Origin: Pseudomonas sp. J452
GTDB lineage: Bacteria > Pseudomonadota > Gammaproteobacteria > Pseudomonadales > Pseudomonadaceae
Assembly: GCF_024666525.1 (NCBI RefSeq)
Contig: NZ_CP088294.1
Span: 1,922,001 to 1,986,000 of the forward strand
Direction: 5' to 3'
Length of the DNA: 64,000 nt
Numbering within the stretch: the stretch's first letter is position 1; the number at the start of each line of letters is the position of its first letter. A model generated the notes under the pieces. It was not told where the DNA came from, searched no databases, and saw only the letters and a list, made by a program, of their open reading frames with translations. Shown one piece after another: positions 20,118-27,919 of this stretch. The position numbers and the translations under genes were made by a program.

Positions 20118-20828
20118 TCAGCGGCGCTGCCAGATCATCTCGCCGGTATTGCTCTCGGTCACCAGGAAGGGGGCATTGAAACGGTAACGTGCGGCTGGCT
20201 GGAACTCGCGGGCGCCCTCCAGCTGCACCAGCAGCAGGCCGTTGTCGCTGCGCCAGCGGCCGCTGTACTGCAGTTCGCCGGGGCGGTCGTAGCTCCAGTC
20301 GCTGCCGCCGGTCACCGTGCGTCGCCACTGCGCGACGCTGCCGTCGGCGCGGATACGCAGGGTGGTCACCGTGGTCAGCGTGGCCAGCTCGGCGCTCTCG
20401 CTGCTGAGTTCGCTGATCCAGGTGCCGACCAGTGCCGGATCCTGGTGCGGGTCGGGCGGTGGCGGTGGCGGGGCGACGCGCTCGAACAGCGCCTCGCGTA
20501 TCAGTGTCTCGCCACTGCTGGGGTCACGTGCGGCGAGGCTGGCGTTGAGCATGTCGTTGGCAAAGTTGGCATTCATGTTGGCCAGTACCTGGCCGGAGTG
20601 CGGATCGCTGATCTGCGCCTGCAGCAGTTGGCCGTCGAAGCTGCCGCTGAGTTTGAAGCGCAGCTGCGGGCCCTCGACGTACTCGCCTGTCACTTCCGGT
20701 CCCTGGCTGTGCAGGATCAATTCACTCGGTCGATTGTCCAGGGTGCCGCGGTAATGGCCGTCCAGCTCGGCGGCCAGGCTGGTGGTGCTCAGCAGCGCCA
20801 GCAGGCAGAAGGTCATCGGGTTGCGCAA
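20118..20828 (-). CDS. Secreted protein of unknown function
   Basis: 236 residues with a signal peptide (MTFCLLALLSTTSLA, cleavage after SLA, about residue 19). Two similar beta-rich segments follow: LDGHYRGTLDNRPSELILHS... and LVGTWISELSS...GELQYSGRWRSDNGLLLVQL. They are joined by a proline linker (APPPPPPDPHQDP), suggesting a duplicated barrel-like unit. I do not recognise a named family. It is convergent with the CbiM-like gene and divergent from amn; an unstudied secreted protein occupies this position in other Pseudomonas. Confidence 0.75.
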   Translation of the reverse strand: MRNPMTFCLLALLSTTSLAAELDGHYRGTLDNRPSELILHSQGPEVTGEYVEGPQLRFKLSGSFDGQLLQAQISDPHSGQVLANMNANFANDMLNASLAARDPSSGETLIREALFERVAPPPPPPDPHQDPALVGTWISELSSESAELATLTTVTTLRIRADGSVAQWRRTVTGGSDWSYDRPGELQYSGRWRSDNGLLLVQLEGAREFQPAARYRFNAPFLVTESNTGEMIWQRR

Positions 20829-20950
20829 GGCAGGCTCCTTGGAATGATTTGCCCTAAGCCTAGATCGCGCTAGCCAGCCTTGCCGAACGCTGGCGGGCGA
20901 GGCTGGCGAAGGCGCAAGATAGGGCGGTGTACCCAGCCAGGAAGCTGCCC

Positions 20951-22426
20951 GTGTCTGCCATTTCTTCCAGTGAATTCGTCGTCGCCGCCACTGCCGAGGA
21001 GGCCGTCGAGCGCCTCGCCGTCCTGCATCGCCAGGCGGTCAATGCGCTGAGCCAGGCGCTCAAGCAGTACCTCAAGGAACGCGCCCTGCCCGGCGAGGCC
21101 GAGCGTGCGCTGTTCCGCTACCCCGAGCTGCGCCTGACCTACCTGTGCCAGGGCGAGGTGCCGAGCACGGTGCGCGCCTATGCCAAGGTGCAGGTGCCGG
21201 GCACCTACCGGGTCACCGTGACCCAGCCGGATGCGTTTCGCGGCTATCTGCTCGATCAGCTGCGACCGCTGATGGAAGACTTCACCGTCACCGTGGAAGT
21301 CGGTTTCAGCCAGCAGAACATCCCCTATCCCTATGTGGTCGAGCAGGGCGACGAGCTGGCCGGTTCCGGGGTGACTGCCGCCGAGCTGGCGCGGGTATTC
21401 CCCAGCACCGACCTGTCCGCCGCCACCGACTCGGTGGCCGACGGCCTGTATGGCTGGGGCGACAGCAGTGACCTGCCGCTGGCGCTGTTCGATGCGGCGC
21501 GCACCGACTTCTCGCTCAAGCGCATCCAGCACTACACCGGCAGCGACTGGCGCCATGTGCAGCCGTGGATTCTGCTGACCAACTACCACCGCTATGTCGA
21601 CCAGTTCATTCGCCACGGCCTGGAGCGCCTGCGCGAAGACCCGCGCTTCGTGCGCATGGTGCTGCCGGGCAACGTGATCATCGAGCGCGGCACCTCCGAG
21701 GAGGATGCCCAGGCGGTGGCTGACGCGATGGTCTGGCACCGTTACCAGATGCCGGCCTATCACCTGATTGCCAACGACGGCCATGGCATCACCCTGGTCA
21801 ATATCGGCGTCGGCCCGTCCAACGCGAAGAACATCACCGACCACCTGGCCGTGCTGCGTCCGCATTGCTGGCTGATGATCGGCCACTGTGGCGGCCTGCG
21901 CCAATCGCAGACCATCGGCGACTACGTACTGGCCCACGCCTATATGCGCAGGGACGGCATCCTCGACCGGGTGCTGCCGCCGCATATCCCCATCCCGGCC
22001 CTGGCCGAGGTGCAGCAGGCTTTGCAGGAAGCGGCGGCGGCCGTCACTGGCGAGCGTGGCGAGACCCTGAAGAAGCGCCTGCGCACCGGCACCGTGCTGA
22101 CCTACGACGACCGCAACTGGGAGCTGCACTGGGCCCACGAACGGCCGCTGATCAACCTGGCCCGCGCGGTGGCGGTGGACATGGAAAGCGGCACCATCGC
22201 CGCCCAGGGTTATCGCCTGCGCGTGCCCTACGGCACCTTGCTGTGTGTGTCGGACAAGCCGCTGCACAGCGAGATCAAGCTGCCCGGTTCGGCCAGCGGC
22301 TTCTACCAGCGTGCGGTCAGCCAGCACCTGTCGATTGGCATCGCCGCCCTCGACCTGCTGCGCTGCCAGCTCGACTCGCTGCATTCGCGCAAGCTGCGCA
22401 GCTTCGACGAGCCGCCGTTCCGCTGA
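20951..22426 (+). CDS. amn: AMP nucleosidase
   Basis: Hydrolyses AMP to adenine and ribose-5-phosphate, balancing adenylate pools. The N-terminal Amn-specific domain (about 1-180) precedes a nucleoside-phosphorylase-like domain with NIGVGPSNAKNITDHL, MIGHCGGLRQSQTIGDYV and VDMESGTIAAQGYRLRVP. The GTG at 20951 (491 residues) is preferred because AGGA lies ten bases upstream; a GTG at 20927 is also in frame. Its stop codon directly abuts the E1 repeat element. Confidence 0.93.
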   Translation: MSAISSSEFVVAATAEEAVERLAVLHRQAVNALSQALKQYLKERALPGEAERALFRYPELRLTYLCQGEVPSTVRAYAKVQVPGTYRVTVTQPDAFRGYLLDQLRPLMEDFTVTVEVGFSQQNIPYPYVVEQGDELAGSGVTAAELARVFPSTDLSAATDSVADGLYGWGDSSDLPLALFDAARTDFSLKRIQHYTGSDWRHVQPWILLTNYHRYVDQFIRHGLERLREDPRFVRMVLPGNVIIERGTSEEDAQAVADAMVWHRYQMPAYHLIANDGHGITLVNIGVGPSNAKNITDHLAVLRPHCWLMIGHCGGLRQSQTIGDYVLAHAYMRRDGILDRVLPPHIPIPALAEVQQALQEAAAAVTGERGETLKKRLRTGTVLTYDDRNWELHWAHERPLINLARAVAVDMESGTIAAQGYRLRVPYGTLLCVSDKPLHSEIKLPGSASGFYQRAVSQHLSIGIAALDLLRCQLDSLHSRKLRSFDEPPFR

Positions 22427-22566
22427 GAACCTGCCTAGGAGCTCTTGATCGTCGGCCATGCTGCGTTGAAATTGGGCTCGGGCTGCTCATTTACAGCTCG
22501 TAAACTCCGCGCCCTCGCCCAATTTCGCCTTGCCTGGCTCTAGCTCAAAAGCTCCTAGACAGGTTC
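22427..22566. repeat. E1 long palindromic element, copy 1
   Basis: 140-bp element starting at the base after the amn stop. Outer arms gaacctgcctaggagctc and gagc-ish reverse partner agctcctagacaggttc, inner arms gaaattgggc/gcccaatttc, and an apical tttacagctcgtaaa shared exactly with copy 2 (37582-37720). It lies between convergent amn and the acetyltransferase, so it could act as a two-way terminator. Confidence 0.8.
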
Positions 22567-22587
22567 TCGGGCTCATATTTACGAGCC

Positions 22588-23031
22588 TCAACCCCCCAGG
22601 CGCAGATGCAACAACGGGAAGGGCTTGTTGGCGCCATCCAGCGGCGAGCGGCCGATGGGGTGGAAGCCCTGGCTGAGGTAGAAGGCCACGGCCTTGGGGT
22701 TCTGCTCGTTGACGTCGACCAGGCGCGCGCCTTCGCGCTCGATGGCGTAGTGCAGCAGGGTCTTGCCGATGCCCTGGCCATGCTGCTGTGGGTCGACGAA
22801 GAGCATTTCCAGGCGGTCCTCGGCGGTGCCGACAAAGCCCATCACCCGGCCCTGCAGGTCGCGTAGGCAAGCCAGTTTGACCAGGCGCAGATACTCCTCA
22901 CGCAGCATGCGCCGATAGAACTGGATGTCCGCTTCGTCGAGGAAGTGATGGGTCGCGCGTACCGCCGCTTCCCACACCTCGAGCAGGCGGGGGATATCGG
23001 CGGCGAGCGGTTTGTCGATGCGGTATTGCAT
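22588..23031 (-). CDS. GNAT acetyltransferase, YjaB-like
   Basis: 147-residue N-acetyltransferase resembling E. coli YjaB in length and motifs: an N-terminal VWEAAVRATHHFL, an acetyl-CoA site LFVDPQQHGQGIGKTLL (about 92-108), then DVNEQNPKAVAFYLSQGFHPIGR and a C-terminal KPFPLLHLRL. Substrate unknown. The ATG complementary to 23029-23031 is chosen for family length, although no strong ribosome site is seen. It sits 56 bases downstream of the alcohol dehydrogenase on the same strand. Confidence 0.88.
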   Translation of the reverse strand: MQYRIDKPLAADIPRLLEVWEAAVRATHHFLDEADIQFYRRMLREEYLRLVKLACLRDLQGRVMGFVGTAEDRLEMLFVDPQQHGQGIGKTLLHYAIEREGARLVDVNEQNPKAVAFYLSQGFHPIGRSPLDGANKPFPLLHLRLGG

Positions 23032-23087
23032 GGGGGATGAAACGTATTGGGTGATGGGCCGATCATGCCGCCGATCGGCCCTGGCTG

Positions 23088-24113
23088 TCACTTGCTGGCG
23101 TCGAGCACCACGCGGTAGCGGGCCTTGCCGGCACGCAGGTGGTCGATGGCGGCGTTGACCTGGCTCATCGGGAAGTGCTCGACCTGCGGCAGGATCTGAT
23201 GGCGGGCGCAGAACTCGAGCATGGTCGCCATGCTCGCTGGCGAACCGACCGGCGAGCCGGACAGGCTCTTCTGCTGCGGAATCAAGCTGAACACATGCAC
23301 CGGGATCGCGCTCGGCGCGATCCCGACGAAGTGCAGGCGGCCTTTGCCGCGCAGGGTGCCGAGCAGGGCGTTCCAGTCCAGGTCGGCGCTGGCGGTGATC
23401 AGCAGGAAGTCCAGGCTGCCGGCAATTGCCTTCAGCGCGGCGCTGTCAGTGGACGTCACCACCTTGTGCGCACCCAGGCGCTGAGCTTCTTCCTGCTTGC
23501 TCAGCGAGGAGGTGAATGCAGTGACTTCGCAGCCCCAGGCATTGAGAAAACGCAGGGCCAGGTGACCGAGGCCGCCGATGCCGACCACGCCGACGCGGTC
23601 GGTGGGCTTCACATCGAATTCCAGCAGCGGGCTGAACACCGTCGAGCCAGCGCAGAACAGCGGACCGACCAGGCTCGGCTCGAGTCCGGCCGGCAGCGGG
23701 ATAGCCCAGGCCCAGTGCGCGCGCAGGCGATCGGCGAAGCCGCCGTTGCTGCCGACTATGGTCGGTTTCACCGTGCGGCATAGCTGGTGCGAACCTTCCA
23801 TGCACGAGCCGCAGTGCATGCAGCTGCCCTTGTACCAGCCGATGCCGACCCGCTGGCCAAGCTTGAGGCCGCGCACCTGCTCGCCCACACGAACGATGGT
23901 GCCGACCACTTCATGGCCGGGAATGAACGGGTAGCGCGCATTGCCCCACTCGTTGTCGATCATCGACTGATCGGAGTGGCAGATGCCGCAGTATTCCACG
24001 GCCACTTCGACCTCTTCGGCGCCCAGCGGGCCCGGATCGTACTGGTGGCGTTCGAGGGGCGCGCCGGCAGCCATGGCGGCCCAGCCGGTGAAGGTGGTGA
24101 GTTCGGTGCTCAT
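23088..24113 (-). CDS. Zinc-dependent NAD(P) alcohol dehydrogenase
   Basis: 341-residue medium-chain dehydrogenase. Catalytic zinc ligands: CGICHSD (about Cys43) and GHEVVG (His66). Structural zinc: Cys at 97, 100, 103 and 111 (CMHCGSCMEGSHQLC). Rossmann motif VGVVGIGGLGHLA. It resembles E. coli Ahr/YahK-type broad aldehyde reductases, which favour NADPH. Likely role is reduction of aldehydes to alcohols. No obvious pathway partner besides the adjacent acetyltransferase. Confidence 0.88.
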   Translation of the reverse strand: MSTELTTFTGWAAMAAGAPLERHQYDPGPLGAEEVEVAVEYCGICHSDQSMIDNEWGNARYPFIPGHEVVGTIVRVGEQVRGLKLGQRVGIGWYKGSCMHCGSCMEGSHQLCRTVKPTIVGSNGGFADRLRAHWAWAIPLPAGLEPSLVGPLFCAGSTVFSPLLEFDVKPTDRVGVVGIGGLGHLALRFLNAWGCEVTAFTSSLSKQEEAQRLGAHKVVTSTDSAALKAIAGSLDFLLITASADLDWNALLGTLRGKGRLHFVGIAPSAIPVHVFSLIPQQKSLSGSPVGSPASMATMLEFCARHQILPQVEHFPMSQVNAAIDHLRAGKARYRVVLDASK

Positions 24114-24251
24114 GGGCGGTTCCTTCAGGCAAATAGTCGACCGAGGCAGCTTAGCCGTTGTCGTCGGCGTGCGGGTACACCATCACCCGGGGTGATGATG
24201 CGGGCTGCGCCTCGGGTAAACTGACGGCTTTCTCCTGAGCCTGGAATCCGC

Positions 24252-24881
24252 ATGCCGCGTCCTCCTCGTCCCAACGCTGCGCATCGCCCTGCCGGCAAGC
24301 CAGCCCCGCGCCGGGTGGCCAAGGCGCCGCCGGCCGAGCCGCGGCTGTTGATGCTGAACAAGCCCTTCGACGTGCTGACCCAGTTCAACGACGAGCAGGG
24401 CCGCGCCACCCTCAAGGACTTCGTCGCGGTGCCCGGCGTCTACCCGGCCGGGCGCCTGGACCGTGACAGCGAAGGCCTGCTGCTGCTGACCAACGACGGC
24501 CGCCTGCAGGCGCAGATTGCCGACCCCAAGCACAAGCTGGCCAAGACCTACTGGGTGCAGGTGGAAGGAGAGCCCAGCGCGGAGCAGTTGCGCCAGTTGC
24601 GCGAGGGCGTACAGCTCAACGACGGCCCGACCCTGCCGGCCGAAGCGCGCCTGCTGGAGGAACCGCAGCTGTGGGAGCGCAATCCGCCGGTGCGTTTTCG
24701 CAAGAGCGTGCCGACTGCCTGGCTGGAGCTGGTGATCCGCGAGGGGCGCAACCGTCAGGTGCGCCGGATGACCGCCGCCGTCGGCCTGCCGACCCTGCGC
24801 CTGGTGCGCGTGCGTATCGGCCCCTGGAGCCTGGACGGCTTGCCGCCGGGGCAGTGGCGCGAGCTAGAACCGCAGTTGTAG
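24252..24881 (+). CDS. rluE: 23S rRNA pseudouridine synthase RluE
   Basis: Isomerises U2457 of 23S rRNA. 209 residues in the RsuA/RluB/E/F family without an S4 domain: [33 protein letters not shown] with the catalytic Asp (about residue 75), KTYWVQVEG and the C-terminal [30 protein letters not shown] short basic proline-rich N-terminus ([15 protein letters not shown]) is normal for RluE. It diverges from the alcohol dehydrogenase. Confidence 0.92.
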   Translation: MPRPPRPNAAHRPAGKPAPRRVAKAPPAEPRLLMLNKPFDVLTQFNDEQGRATLKDFVAVPGVYPAGRLDRDSEGLLLLTNDGRLQAQIADPKHKLAKTYWVQVEGEPSAEQLRQLREGVQLNDGPTLPAEARLLEEPQLWERNPPVRFRKSVPTAWLELVIREGRNRQVRRMTAAVGLPTLRLVRVRIGPWSLDGLPPGQWRELEPQL

Positions 24882-24976
24882 TGAGCGCTGGACAGTTTCG
24901 CAGGCCATGGTGCGCACGGCGCATCCTGCGACAGCCGTTATTGATCCGGCTCGAATTAAGAGTGAAGCGCGACTCG

Positions 24977-25054
24977 TGTAGGAACCAGGGGGGCGCCTAG
25001 TCCTTGCTGGCGATTCGGGGCGTTAAGAGCATCGCCAGCAAGCTGGCTCCTACA
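24977..25054. repeat. R1 palindromic repeat, diverged left arm
   Basis: Right arm atcgccagcaagctggctcc is canonical. The left arm (tgtaggaacc...ccttgctggcgat) carries an insertion of about 12 bases. A half R2 copy (gtagccggatgcaatccggg, 25090-25109) follows. No gene is seen in 24882-25126. Confidence 0.75.
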
Positions 25055-25126
25055 CCCATCAGTCTATGTGCAGGCCGAATCTATAGGCCGTAGCCGGATG
25101 CAATCCGGGAGCGAGGTGCCTGGCGC

Positions 25127-25249
25127 TCAGGCCAGGCCCATGCCCCACTTGATGGCATAGGCGAGCAGACTGACCGCCGCCACCCCGCCCAGCCACAGGA
25201 CGGCGAACCAGGCCAGGCGCTTGGCCAGTGGTTGTTTGATTTCGTCCAT
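25127..25249 (-). CDS. DUF2474 small membrane subunit of CIO oxidase
   Basis: 40-residue single-span membrane peptide starting MDEIKQPLAKRLAWF, with hydrophobic core FAVLWLGGVAAVSLLAYAI. The A of its ATG is the last base of the cioB stop codon, so translation is coupled. DUF2474 peptides accompany cioAB-type bd oxidases and are thought to be analogues of CydX, the small subunit that stabilises cytochrome bd. Too short for most gene callers. Confidence 0.85.
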   Translation of the reverse strand: MDEIKQPLAKRLAWFAVLWLGGVAAVSLLAYAIKWGMGLA

Positions 25250-26253
25250 CAGTGATACCCCTCGCCAACCTTCACCTTGCCGCGGAACACCCAGTAGCTG
25301 TAGGCGGTGTAGATGAGGATGATCGGCACCATGATGGTCACCCCGACCAGGGCGAAGGCCTGGCTGCTATGCGGCGCCGAGGCGTCCCAGATGCTCAGCG
25401 ACGGCGGCACGATGTTCGGCCACATGCTGATGGCCAGGCCGGTGTAGGCCAGGGCGATCAGCGCCAGGGTCAGCACGAAGGGCTGCTTGTCCTTCTTCAG
25501 CTGGATGGCGCGGACGATACCGAGCACGGTCACCGCCACCAGGGTCGGTACCGGGATGAAGTAGAACAGGTTGGGCAGGGTGAACCAGCGCTGGGCGATG
25601 GCTGGCTGGGTCAGCGGCGTCCAGATGCTCACCGCGCTGATGAACAGCAGCAGCAGGCAGGTCAGCGGCAGCATCAGTTTGTACATCTTGCGCTGCAGAC
25701 GGCCCTCGGTCTTCATCAGCAGCCAGGCGCAGCCGAGCATGGCGTAACCGGCCACCAGACCGGCGCCGCAGAACAGCGGGAAGGGCGCCAGCCAGTCGAA
25801 GGCGCCACCGACGAACTGGCGGTCGGCGACTTTTATGCCTTCGACAAAGGCGCCGAGCACCACGCCCTGGGCGAAGGTCGCCACCACTGAGCCACCGATA
25901 AAGGCCGCATCCCACACGTAGCGGGTGCGCTTGGCCTTGAAGCGGAACTCGAAGGCCACGCCACGGAAGATCAGGGCGATCAGCATGATGATCAGCGGCA
26001 GGTACAGCGCTGTCAGCACCACCGAGTAGGCCAGCGGGAAGGCGGCGAACAGCCCCGCGCCGCCCAGTACCAGCCAGGTTTCATTACCGTCCCAGATCGG
26101 CGCCACGGTGTTCATCATGGCGTCGCGTTCTTCCTTGTCGCGGATGAACGGGAAGAGGATGCCGATGCCGAGGTCGAAACCGTCCATCACCACGTACATG
26201 AAGATGCCGAAGGCGATCACCCCGGCCCAGATCAGCGGCAGGTCGATAGTCAT
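25249..26253 (-). CDS. cioB: Cyanide-insensitive ubiquinol oxidase subunit II
   Basis: 334-residue CydB-family subunit of the bd-type terminal oxidase, inner membrane. About eight membrane segments. Family marks include the N-terminal YVVMDGFDLGIGILFPF, IWDGNETWLVLGGAGLFAAFP and the C-terminal ALVGVTIMVPIILIYTAYSYWVF. It overlaps the cioA stop by four bases (atga) and the DUF2474 gene by one, so the three products are made in step. In Pseudomonas the enzyme lets cells respire in cyanide and at varied oxygen. Confidence 0.95.
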   Translation of the reverse strand: MTIDLPLIWAGVIAFGIFMYVVMDGFDLGIGILFPFIRDKEERDAMMNTVAPIWDGNETWLVLGGAGLFAAFPLAYSVVLTALYLPLIIMLIALIFRGVAFEFRFKAKRTRYVWDAAFIGGSVVATFAQGVVLGAFVEGIKVADRQFVGGAFDWLAPFPLFCGAGLVAGYAMLGCAWLLMKTEGRLQRKMYKLMLPLTCLLLLFISAVSIWTPLTQPAIAQRWFTLPNLFYFIPVPTLVAVTVLGIVRAIQLKKDKQPFVLTLALIALAYTGLAISMWPNIVPPSLSIWDASAPHSSQAFALVGVTIMVPIILIYTAYSYWVFRGKVKVGEGYH

Positions 26254-27680
26254 GGGCGTTGCTCCTGTTCGTCTTCGACGCTTTCATCGGCAGCCGACAG
26301 CGGCCGCGACGGCGTGCGCGGGTGGCCGGGGCCGGCGGCTTCTTCCACCGCATGGCTGTGCAGCAGGCCGAGCACCGGGCCCTTGCGCATCATGCGCAGC
26401 AGGTAGGTGATGCCGACGCCGAACACCGCCAGGTAAACCACGACGAAGATGCTCAGGGTCGCGCCCATCTGCCCGGCGCTGTGGTTGGACACTGCATCCG
26501 AGGTGCGCAGCAGGCCGTAGATCACCCAGGGCTGGCGGCCGACTTCGGTGGTGACCCAGCCGGCGAGCAGGGCAATCAACCCGGCCGGGCCCATCAGCAG
26601 CATGAAGCGCTGCAGCCCCGGCGACTCGTACAGCCGGCCGCGCAGGCGCAGCCACAGGCCGAGCACGCCAGCGAGGATCATCAGCAGGCCGAGGCCGATC
26701 ATCACGCGGAAGCTCCAGAACACGATGGGCACGTTGGGCCGATCTTCTGGCGCCCAGTCCTTGAGGCCCTTGATCTCGCCATCGAGGTCGTGGGTGAGGA
26801 TCAGGCTGGCCAGGCGCGGGATGCCGATGGCGTACTTGGTGGTTTCCGCCTGCATATCGGGGATGCCGAACAGCAGCAGCGGCACGCCTTTCTCGGTGTC
26901 CCAGTGACCTTCCATGGCGGCCACCTTGGCCGGCTGGTACTTGAGGGTGTTGAGGCCATGCATGTCGCCGATGAAGGCCTGCACTGGCGCTACTAACAAG
27001 GCCATCCACAGCGCCATGGAGAACATCATGCGGGTGGCCGGGTCGCGTTTGCCCTTGAGCAGGTGCCAGGCCGCGGTGGCGCCGACGATGAAGGCGGTGC
27101 TGAGGAATGCCGCCACCGCCATGTGCGCCAGGCGGTAGGGGAAGGACGGGTTGAACACGATGTCCCACCAGCTTTCCGGGTAGAAGATCCCGTCGACGAT
27201 GCTGTAGCCCTGCGGCGTCTGCATCCAGCTGTTGGAGGAGAGAATCCAGAAGGTCGAGATCAGTGTGCCGATCGCCACCATCAGAGTGGCGAAGAAGTGC
27301 AGGCCCTTGCCCACCTTGTTCAGGCCGAACAGCATGATGCCGAGGAAGCCGGCCTCGAGGAAAAACGCGGTGAGCACCTCGTAGGTCAGCAGCGGCCCCA
27401 TGATGCTGCCGGCGGCGGTGGATAGCTGGCTCCAGTTGGTGCCGAACTGGTAACTCATCACCACCCCGGAGACCACGCCCATGCCGAAGGCCACGGCGAA
27501 GATCTGCAGCCAGAAGCGGAACAGGTCGTAGTAGACCTCGTTCTTGGTCTTCAGCCACAGCCCTTCGAGCACGGCCAGGTAGCTGGCCAGCCCGATACTG
27601 ATGGCAGGGAAGACGATGTGGAAGGAGATGGTGAAAGCGAACTGGATTCGAGCCAGTTCCAACGCGTCCAGGCCAAACAT
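26250..27680 (-). CDS. cioA: Cyanide-insensitive ubiquinol oxidase subunit I
   Basis: 476-residue CydA-family quinol-oxidising subunit carrying the hemes. The N-terminal LELARIQFAFTISFHIVFPAIS holds the conserved heme-region histidine (about His20), and GRQPWVIYGLLRTSDAVS is the family's C-terminal signature. The quinol loop is short, as in CIO rather than E. coli CydA. The ATG complementary to 27678-27680 is used; an in-frame upstream ATG would start inside the ANR box. First gene of cioA-cioB-DUF2474. Confidence 0.95.
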   Translation of the reverse strand: MFGLDALELARIQFAFTISFHIVFPAISIGLASYLAVLEGLWLKTKNEVYYDLFRFWLQIFAVAFGMGVVSGVVMSYQFGTNWSQLSTAAGSIMGPLLTYEVLTAFFLEAGFLGIMLFGLNKVGKGLHFFATLMVAIGTLISTFWILSSNSWMQTPQGYSIVDGIFYPESWWDIVFNPSFPYRLAHMAVAAFLSTAFIVGATAAWHLLKGKRDPATRMMFSMALWMALLVAPVQAFIGDMHGLNTLKYQPAKVAAMEGHWDTEKGVPLLLFGIPDMQAETTKYAIGIPRLASLILTHDLDGEIKGLKDWAPEDRPNVPIVFWSFRVMIGLGLLMILAGVLGLWLRLRGRLYESPGLQRFMLLMGPAGLIALLAGWVTTEVGRQPWVIYGLLRTSDAVSNHSAGQMGATLSIFVVVYLAVFGVGITYLLRMMRKGPVLGLLHSHAVEEAAGPGHPRTPSRPLSAADESVEDEQEQRP

Positions 27681-27698
27681 AGAGGGCCCCTCGATAAA

Positions 27699-27712
27699 TT
27701 GATCTGGATCAA
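27699..27712. promoter_or_regulatory. ANR/FNR box upstream of cioA
   Basis: ttgatctggatcaa matches the FNR/ANR consensus TTGAT-N4-ATCAA at every fixed base. It ends 18 bases before the cioA ATG, close enough to overlap the transcription start, which fits the known ANR repression of cioAB in P. aeruginosa. Site seen directly; regulation inferred. Confidence 0.85.
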
Positions 27713-27808
27713 TCATCCGCCCCTTACGACTTTCGTCGTAGTCGGCGGATTGTCGCATTAGGCAATTTGTCGCAGGGCTATGGGCGGCAGAGGGCTGCGG
27801 CAGACGCT

Positions 27809-27848
27809 CCCCTCTCCCACTTGTGGGAGAGGGGCCGGGGGAGAGGGG
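27809..27848. repeat. R3 palindromic repeat
   Basis: cccctctcccacttgtggga-gagggg hairpin followed by the tail gccgggggagagggg. It is followed six bases later by an R2 copy, the same R3-then-R2 order as near 35.4 and 48.3 kb. Confidence 0.85.
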
Positions 27849-27854
27849 CAGTAG

Positions 27855-27911
27855 GTAGCCCGGATGCAATCCGGGGCAGGCGGCTCCGATCCCGGATTGC
27901 ATCCGGGCTAC
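27855..27911. repeat. R2 palindromic repeat
   Basis: gtagcccggatgcaatccgg...cccggattgcatccgggctac with a loop of about 14 bases. It ends nine bases before the stop of the iron alcohol dehydrogenase gene. Confidence 0.85.
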
Positions 27912-27919
27912 CGGTATTC

